Source of the DNA: Spirulina sp034932185
GTDB taxonomy: Bacteria; Cyanobacteriota; Cyanobacteriia; Cyanobacteriales; Spirulinaceae
DNA: 64,000 bases
NCBI RefSeq assembly: GCF_034932185.1
Contig: NZ_JAYGHW010000009.1
Location: forward strand, 10,601-74,600
Direction of reading: 5' to 3'
Positions 58,528-64,000 of the stretch are shown one piece after another (position 1 is the first letter of the stretch; each line of letters begins with the position of its first letter). The position numbers were made by a program, and so were the translations under genes. A model generated the notes under the pieces. It made no database searches. It had not been told where the DNA came from and was given only the letters and a program-made list of their open reading frames with translations.

Positions 58528-59994
58528 TTAAACCAGGGATTTCGGAGCCGCTGCCGGTTTGACGGGCGGCGGGGGAATCATCCCCAGGGCCACCTTTTCC
58601 TCTGTCAGCAATTCATTGGGATCTAACCCGACGAGTTCCTTATACATCTTGATGTATTCCTTAGCCGAGTTTTCCCAACTAAACTCCTGAGCCATGGCCC
58701 GCTGTTGGAGCGTGTGCCAGCGGTCTTTGTAGCGGAAACCTTCCCAAGCCCGCACCATGGAGGTGAAGAAATCCAGGGGTTCGTAGCGATCAAAACAGTA
58801 GCCCGTCCCTGTCTCATCCATGGGGACATGGTGGGATACCGTATCCACTAAACCGCCGGTTTTGCGCACGATGGGGATCGCCCCGTAGCGCATCGCCAAC
58901 ATTTGGGCAATGCCGCAGGGTTCAAACCGCGAGGGCATCAGGAACACATCACTCCCCGCATAGATCCGCCGGGAAAGGCCATCGTTATAGAGGATTTGCA
59001 CCGAAGTGCGCCCCGGATAGCGAGAGGCCAAGTGCCACATTTGGGTTTCATAATAGCGATCGCCCGTCCCCAACAGCACAAACTGGGCATCGGAATAGGC
59101 CAAAAACCGATCCATCACCTGAATTAACAGGTCAATCCCCTTTTGCTCCACGAGCCGCGTCACCATCCCCACCAGGAAGATATCAGGGTCAATGGCTAGG
59201 CCTAACTCCTCTTGGAGGGCGATTTTATTTTCCACCCGGCGATCGAGGGTGTCAGCGGTGAAGTTTTCGACAATGTAGCGATCGCTCGCTGGGTCATAGC
59301 TATCGAGATCAATCCCGTTGAGAATCCCCCGCAACTTCCCACTCACAAAGGACATCAAACCATTAAGCTGTTCCCCATAGGCCGGCGTTTGGATCTGTTG
59401 GGCATAGGTGGGGGAAACCGTCGTCACCATATCCGCAAACTGGATCGCCGCCGCCATCGTGTTATGACCCTGCATATACCAAGGACACCAGGCAAACTGC
59501 TCCAGCTTCCACCGCCACGGCCCTTGATAGGCAATATTGTGAATCGTAAAAACGGTCTTAATATCCTCAGTCTCGTGCATCCACACCGGAATCATCCCTG
59601 TATGCCAGTCGTTACAGTGAATCACGTCCGGCTTCCAATAATTCCAAGCAAACTCTGCCGCCCCATTGGCAAAGAACGTGAACCGCCATTCCTCATCCTC
59701 GCCGTAGTAAATGCGGTGAGGGTCAAAGGCAGGGTGGCCAAACAGGTACAGAGGAACATCACTATCGAGCATTTGCGTCTCATAGACCGCAAATTTCTGA
59801 AACATGGCAGTGCCCCACCAGACTGGCTCCTCAGGAATCTCTAACATCTGATTGAGAAATCCGTAGTAGGGCATAAAAACCCGTACATCATGCCCCAACT
59901 GACGAAGAATCTTCGGGAGTGTCCCGACCACATCACCCATACCCCCGACTTTTGCCAAGGGGGCCACTTCTGCGGCAACGAAGAGGATTTTCAT
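58528..59994 (-). CDS. glgA: Glycogen synthase (ADP-glucose)
   Basis: A 488-residue family 5 glycosyltransferase that extends alpha-1,4-glucan chains. Starts MKILFVAAEVAPLAKVGGMG; the KVGGMGDV loop replaces the usual KTGGL, which I know as the cyanobacterial GlgA1-like variant. Other motifs: DVIHCNDWHTGMIP, TVFTIHNIAYQG, the LRGILNGIDLDSYDPASD block, and the C-terminal VFLMPSRFEPCGIAQMLAMR with GGLVDTV. A weaker start six codons upstream is open. Confidence 0.93.
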   Translation of the reverse strand: MKILFVAAEVAPLAKVGGMGDVVGTLPKILRQLGHDVRVFMPYYGFLNQMLEIPEEPVWWGTAMFQKFAVYETQMLDSDVPLYLFGHPAFDPHRIYYGEDEEWRFTFFANGAAEFAWNYWKPDVIHCNDWHTGMIPVWMHETEDIKTVFTIHNIAYQGPWRWKLEQFAWCPWYMQGHNTMAAAIQFADMVTTVSPTYAQQIQTPAYGEQLNGLMSFVSGKLRGILNGIDLDSYDPASDRYIVENFTADTLDRRVENKIALQEELGLAIDPDIFLVGMVTRLVEQKGIDLLIQVMDRFLAYSDAQFVLLGTGDRYYETQMWHLASRYPGRTSVQILYNDGLSRRIYAGSDVFLMPSRFEPCGIAQMLAMRYGAIPIVRKTGGLVDTVSHHVPMDETGTGYCFDRYEPLDFFTSMVRAWEGFRYKDRWHTLQQRAMAQEFSWENSAKEYIKMYKELVGLDPNELLTEEKVALGMIPPPPVKPAAAPKSLV

Positions 59995-60130
59995 ATTGCT
60001 AATTGTGAACACCGTTGGCTAAATGTTAACCCCTAGATGTCCCATCGCTACGCTTTTTTTTCAGGTTGTGGCCGGGGGGAGCGTTGGCGCAGCCTCTCTC
60101 TCGGAGAATCACCCCTCCCCAATGCCCCGG

Positions 60131-60574
60131 TTAATCCCCAGATGCCACCTTGGCCGGCGGTTCGGGTAAACTGGTTTCCAGTTTGAGGCAGTTTTGACCA
60201 TTCACCTGGAGTCGGTATTCCACCTTATCCATTAAGCGGTTCATGATCAGCCAGCCGTAGCCCCCCTCTTGACGGTCTTCCGGGCTAGGGGGCAGGTACG
60301 TGGCTAAATCGTAGCCTGTGCCGTGATCCCAAATTTCTAAGGCAATATCCCGGTTTTTTAATTCTAAGCGCAGTAAAACGGGGATTTGGGACTGCTCTCG
60401 GTGGGCATGGCGCACGACGTTGGAATAGGCTTCCACTAGGGCCAACCGGAGGCGGTTGGATTGCCTCGGCCATTCCACCGAGTCCCCGAGTTCCAATTCT
60501 AGACAATCCAAGAGCCATCGCTCAACGATGGTCAGAAATTTCAAATCACTGGGGATATGTAGTTCTGTTTTCAT
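60131..60574 (-). CDS. Anti-sigma factor-type serine kinase (RsbW-like HATPase)
   Basis: A 147-residue single ATPase domain: N-box RLALVEAYSNVVRHAHREQS, then ALEIWDHGTGYDLATYLPPS (G1), and EGGYGWLIMNRLMDKVEYRL (G2). These match RsbW/SpoIIAB-type partner-switching kinases. It begins 3 bases after the stop of the REC-GAF-PP2C phosphatase gene, so the two form an operon. No STAS antagonist is in view; it must be elsewhere. Confidence 0.9.
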   Translation of the reverse strand: MKTELHIPSDLKFLTIVERWLLDCLELELGDSVEWPRQSNRLRLALVEAYSNVVRHAHREQSQIPVLLRLELKNRDIALEIWDHGTGYDLATYLPPSPEDRQEGGYGWLIMNRLMDKVEYRLQVNGQNCLKLETSLPEPPAKVASGD

Positions 60575-60577
60575 GGG

Positions 60578-62224
60578 TTACAGAACCTCCAAAGAGAGCA
60601 TGGTTTGGTCGTCTTCTTGAACTTGGATAGTGTATTCACGGAAGCACTGCAAGAGAGTATCAAGATGAAAGGTATGGGGGGTTTGTTGAATCAGTGACCA
60701 TAACCCTTCTTGCATCAACATTTCACTGTGATGCTCAGGATCAGGGCTTGCGGTATGGGCGACGGTGGCCTCGGTAATGCCGTCACTGGTCAGCAGGAAA
60801 ATATCCCCTGGAGTCAGGGTAACTTCTCCTACTTTACCCCTCCACTGGGGCAAAATCCCGACAGGAATGCCCCGGTCTTTGAGGTAACGGGGTTCAAGGT
60901 TGGGGTTGTCGGGATGGATATCGGGGTGAGACCAGACCATGGGGTAGATATGACCAGCGTTAGCATAAACAAGGATGCGATCGCCCGGTCGGTAGCGGGC
61001 AATTACCATTGTAATAAAACAGTTGGTACTAAAAAGATCCTCATTCATGGTTTGATTGAGGTTTTTCAGGACGGTTTCCGGTTCTGGGGAGATTTCCTGG
61101 GCAAGTTCCCGCCGCAGAATGGAAATGGCACTGGTCATAAACAGCGCCGCCGGGACACCCTTACCGGACACATCCCCCACTGCCACCCAGACATCTCCTT
61201 GGGGGTGAACATAGACCTCAAAGAAATCTCCCCCCACTTCCCGCGCCGGGAAGCAACTGGCCTGCACTTTGACGCTGCCGGTATCCCCCCAACTTTGCCG
61301 CAGCAGGTTGCGCTGGATTTGCCGGGCCACTTCCAGTTCTGCCCGCATTTTCTCCGCCTGCTGTTGGGTGCGGTGGTAGAGGCGGGCTTGGGAGATGGCG
61401 ATCGCCGCCTGCTCCGCTACGGATTCGAGCAGTTGAATTTCGCTCTTGATTAGCGCTTGATCGCCGTCTTGGTGGTTGAGGTAAAGCACCGCGAGGAGTT
61501 GCTGCTGCACCGTCAGGGGGACGACCAATTCTGCCGCCCCGCTTTCCACTTCCAAGTGTTGGGTGGCTCCGGTGGATACCACTTGGGCGATCAGGGCTTG
61601 GGCTGCGGGGGTGGCGATCGCCCCATCGGGGTAAGCGTAGGCTTCTTCGAGTAAATTTCCCCCCTCCACGGGCCGCAGAACGGTAGTACTCGCACCAAAA
61701 TTTTCCCCGATGGTTTTGGCAATCACCCGCAACATATTTTGATAGTCGAGGGATTCGCGGATACTACTGGTGACGACGTTGAGGATTTCTTCTCGGCGGA
61801 GCGCCCGCCGCAGTTCATTGGTGCGCTGCTTGAGGACGTGATAGGTCTCCGAAGCCTGCTGGACAACGGCCTTGAGGTTTTCCGGGTTCCAGGGTTTGGT
61901 GATGTATTTAAACACCTTCCCGGAATTGATCGCATCGACGAGATCCTCCACATCGGTATAGCCGGTGAGGAGGATCCGGATGGTTTCGGGGAAGCGATCG
62001 ACGGTTTTACTGAGGAACTCCGTGCCGTTCATCACCGGCATGCGTTGATCGGAAATGATCACCGCCATTTCCCCTTCCGTATCGAGAATCTCAAGGGCAG
62101 CAACGGCTCCATCGGCTTTGAACACCTTGAAGTCCCGTCGAAACGTGCGAAAAAGCAAGTCGAGGTTGTCCGGTTCATCGTCAACAACCATTAACTTCAA
62201 TTTCTTTGAGCTTGCCTGACTCAT
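60578..62224 (-). CDS. Response regulator with GAF and PP2C (RsbU/SpoIIE-like) phosphatase output
   Basis: A 548-residue protein. Receiver domain 9-125: LMVVDDEPDNLDLL, phosphoacceptor Asp59 in VIISDQRMPVMNG, and Lys in YITKPWNPENL. A GAF domain occupies about 150-290. PP2C phosphatase from about 310: VQASCFPAREVGGDFFEVYV, VAVGDVSGKGVPAALFMTSA, LVYANAGHIYP, FLLTSDGITEA. Metal Asp residues are all present. A kinase-driven phosphatase that would dephosphorylate a STAS-domain antagonist and free the RsbW-like partner coded next. The cognate kinase is not in view. Confidence 0.92.
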   Translation of the reverse strand: MSQASSKKLKLMVVDDEPDNLDLLFRTFRRDFKVFKADGAVAALEILDTEGEMAVIISDQRMPVMNGTEFLSKTVDRFPETIRILLTGYTDVEDLVDAINSGKVFKYITKPWNPENLKAVVQQASETYHVLKQRTNELRRALRREEILNVVTSSIRESLDYQNMLRVIAKTIGENFGASTTVLRPVEGGNLLEEAYAYPDGAIATPAAQALIAQVVSTGATQHLEVESGAAELVVPLTVQQQLLAVLYLNHQDGDQALIKSEIQLLESVAEQAAIAISQARLYHRTQQQAEKMRAELEVARQIQRNLLRQSWGDTGSVKVQASCFPAREVGGDFFEVYVHPQGDVWVAVGDVSGKGVPAALFMTSAISILRRELAQEISPEPETVLKNLNQTMNEDLFSTNCFITMVIARYRPGDRILVYANAGHIYPMVWSHPDIHPDNPNLEPRYLKDRGIPVGILPQWRGKVGEVTLTPGDIFLLTSDGITEATVAHTASPDPEHHSEMLMQEGLWSLIQQTPHTFHLDTLLQCFREYTIQVQEDDQTMLSLEVL

Positions 62225-62581
62225 GAATTCGCTCCGATGGAATGGCTAGGGGGCCAACAAAAACAGGAGGGCGACCTAAAAACGGGATTGAGGACTACCA
62301 TGCCGTACAATTATGCTGATTAAATGACCAGATCGCCATCCAATGGGTAGGAATGAAGAACCCAGAGGTTCGATAACCGAATTCATCACAACTCAGAGGA
62401 TGGAGCATTGCAGTTTGGATCGTGCAACATGGATTGAATGGGCCGATAGCGATAGTTGGTTACCGCTGATGTTAATGAAACTATATCATTCAAACCCAGG
62501 TCTCTTCCCATTGGGATGGGATTTTCATGATTTCCGAAGGTGGAGCCTATCCCCTTGGCCTGTTTTTCTGGAGGGTGCCCC
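62225..62581. other. Intergenic region between PP2C regulator and DUF3038 genes
   Basis: 357 bases between divergent genes. No convincing gene; an 80-residue plus-strand frame at 62343 has no ribosome site and no protein-like features. It presumably holds both promoters. No terminator or repeat seen. Confidence 0.5.
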
Positions 62582-63157
62582 GTGAAGCCGCTTTTAACCC
62601 CTTCACCGTTGGATTTACCTCTGCGCCGGGATCTGGCGGGGGGAGAATTGGAAAATATGAAAACCCATCTCGATGTGCTGTTGTTGGCCTTGGAGGCGTT
62701 GACGGGAGCAGGGTCGGAGGCGATGCTCAATGCGGCTCAGGATTTGGGGTTAATAGGGGTGATTAGCGATCGCGTCGCCCTCTGGCGGTTACGCCAGGCC
62801 AACCCCCAACGCAAAAGCTCCGGGGGGCGGAAAAAGTTGGATATTGAGGAGGCGCGATCGCTGGTGTTGATCATCTGTTATCTGTCCCAAACCCACCAAA
62901 GCCGTATCCGTCGCGGTGTGACGCTCCTTGAACAAATGACGGAGCAGGGCAAAGACCCCACCCGCGCCGCCCTATTGGGGGATTATGTCGATCAATTTAC
63001 CAACACATTCCAAGACCGGATGGAGACGGATGCGATCCCCACAGCGGCGCAGTTGATGCAGTTGGCCTTTAAGCTCCTGATCGATCTGATGTTTTACAGT
63101 GCCACCAACGGCCACCGTCGCCTCTGGTTGGCCCTCTTTGACCAAGCCCAATCCTAA
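62582..63157 (+). CDS. DUF3038 family protein
   Basis: A 191-residue protein. The GTG at 62582 has GGAGGGTG 7 bases upstream, which decides the start over an open frame from 62540. Family stretches: HLDVLLLALEALTGAGSEAM, LDIEEARSLVLIICYLSQTH and QLAFKLLIDLMFYSATNGHR. Mostly helical and soluble. DUF3038 is known to me only from cyanobacteria and is usually followed by DUF4335, as here. Function unknown. Confidence 0.87.
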   Translation: MKPLLTPSPLDLPLRRDLAGGELENMKTHLDVLLLALEALTGAGSEAMLNAAQDLGLIGVISDRVALWRLRQANPQRKSSGGRKKLDIEEARSLVLIICYLSQTHQSRIRRGVTLLEQMTEQGKDPTRAALLGDYVDQFTNTFQDRMETDAIPTAAQLMQLAFKLLIDLMFYSATNGHRRLWLALFDQAQS

Positions 63158-63172
63158 AGCGGTTTTTGCGCT

Positions 63173-64000
63173 ATGTTTCAACTCACCCGCCGCTATCCCC
63201 ATCCCACCTGTACGCTCTTGATCCAAGCAGAGCGATCGCCCCTCTCCAAGTGGCACAAGTTTCCGGTGGTGAAAAATCTTCAGTTTGAGTTACAGGTGAG
63301 CGATCCCCGCCGTCTTGATCCTGAACCGATCAAGGTGTGGGGGGAACAAGCCCACCTCGAAGAACTCTGCACATTAGTTCAGGATTATGTGCAGGAGACG
63401 ATCCTAGGGAGTTCGCCGCAAACCCTGTCTCTCCATGACACGGTGATTACGATGCCCAAAAAGGCGATCGCCCTCACCCCCCACAGCCGCCTCCAGCACC
63501 AGCTTTATATCGGCCATGATCAGGTGAAAAGTTCTCAGCCGGTGATTGATCTCAGCGTCACCCAATTATTAGACCTGGCCACCGCCCTGGCGGACTTTCA
63601 AAATGAACTGCAACTGCTGCCGATGCTGCCCTCCCACCGCACGGGCCGCCCCAGGGGTTGGCAATCCGCCGCTGCTGTGGTGTTGGGGGCGATCGCCCTC
63701 TCCACGGGCGTTTACTACCATCTCGCCACCCGCATCCCCGAAACCAGCCTTTCCAACAACCCCATCCCCATCATCCCCCGTTCCCCTGATGTGGAAGTGT
63801 TACCCCCCGAACCCCCACCCCAAGCCGATCCCCTCCCTACCCCCCTCATGCCCCCCGACCTCGAAGGCTTGGGAACCCTCGCCCCCCCCACGGGGGTCGA
63901 TCGTCCCGCCGGCCCCGCCGCCGCCGGCAACGATGGCCCCATCACCCCCCCGCCCCGCACCGAAGTTCAACGCCGTTCAGAACCCGCCCCCAGTTCAGAA
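63173..64000 (+). CDS. DUF4335 family protein, partial (runs off right edge)
   Basis: 276 residues visible. The start MFQLTRRYPHPTCTLLIQAE matches the 'RxYxxPxCTLxxxG/A' opening of DUF4335. Residues 1-155 form the conserved soluble domain, then a membrane helix (about 166-184, SAAAVVLGAIALSTGVYYHL). The following part is a Pro-rich, disordered extracytoplasmic tail that continues past the window. It starts 15 bases after the DUF3038 stop, so one operon. Confidence 0.85.
   Translation, partial: MFQLTRRYPHPTCTLLIQAERSPLSKWHKFPVVKNLQFELQVSDPRRLDPEPIKVWGEQAHLEELCTLVQDYVQETILGSSPQTLSLHDTVITMPKKAIALTPHSRLQHQLYIGHDQVKSSQPVIDLSVTQLLDLATALADFQNELQLLPMLPSHRTGRPRGWQSAAAVVLGAIALSTGVYYHLATRIPETSLSNNPIPIIPRSPDVEVLPPEPPPQADPLPTPLMPPDLEGLGTLAPPTGVDRPAGPAAAGNDGPITPPPRTEVQRRSEPAPSSE

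Noticed and set aside
62343..62585. 80-residue plus-strand frame upstream of DUF3038
   Set aside because: No ribosome site and no recognisable or protein-like pattern; it overlaps the DUF3038 start.

Overview
The window is chromosomal DNA of a cyanobacterium. HIP1 palindromes (GCGATCGC) recur throughout, inside and between genes. Several genes are typically cyanobacterial: sulfolipid synthase sqdX, heme oxygenase ho1, acyl-ACP synthetase aas, ccsA, a GlgA with the AKVGGMGDV motif, and the DUF3038/DUF4335, DUF1824, DUF4330 and KGK families. Dispersed palindromic repeats and heptanucleotide tandem repeats fill many gaps. Species cannot be fixed from the sequence alone. I found no rRNA, tRNA, CRISPR array or intact transposase.

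Layout. 1-4.6 kb: ExbB/ExbD proton-channel operon with a coiled-coil gene upstream, a FemAB-like acyltransferase and a TspO-like membrane protein. 5-7.6 kb: GAF-GAF-PAS adenylate cyclase. 7.6-18.6 kb: mostly housekeeping (Uma2 nuclease, lone ABC ATPase, scpB, secreted GH5-CBM2 glycosidase, NCS2 permease, YlqD, aas, uvrA). 18.7-23.4 kb: accessory island with two toxin-antitoxin pairs, a frameshifted antitoxin-like gene, an orphan antitoxin, a DUF3800 protein, an unknown protein with its own terminator and a 38-residue ORF with a strong ribosome site. 23.5-31.8 kb: pgm, Uma2, aldo/keto reductase, DUF1824, ccsA, an acidic KGK protein overlapping tilS, and ygfZ. 31.9-33.8 kb: two-gene AAA ATPase plus TOPRIM-like cassette. 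34-36 kb: Uma2 remnant, isochorismatase-type hydrolase, HisKA-EAL fusion. 36.0-36.45 kb: stand-alone HEARO/omega-RNA element with no iscB, abutting the start codon of a small frameshifted membrane-protein gene. 36.8-45.2 kb: glycine-zipper protein, histidine kinase, HD and HAD hydrolases, LapA-like protein, coiled-coil protein, YqiJ/flotillin pair, obg. 45.4-47.2 kb: Eco29kI-type restriction-modification system. 47.4-64 kb: Rpn-like protein, solute-binding protein, DUF4330, receiver-only regulator, sulfotransferase, ho1, aroA, ppk, sqdX, glgA, an anti-sigma/PP2C partner-switching pair, and DUF3038-DUF4335.

The most interesting items are: the ATPase/TOPRIM cassette, an apparent defence system I cannot assign to a named type; the ORF-less omega-RNA at 36.04-36.45 kb; the apparent complete absence of CCGCGG, the expected Eco29kI-type target, from the window; and a family of about 106-bp multi-hairpin repeats. 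Second-messenger functions recur (class III cyclase, EAL phosphodiesterase, HD-domain hydrolase), together with orphan signalling parts: a kinase without a regulator, a receiver without an output domain, and a HisKA domain without an ATPase domain.
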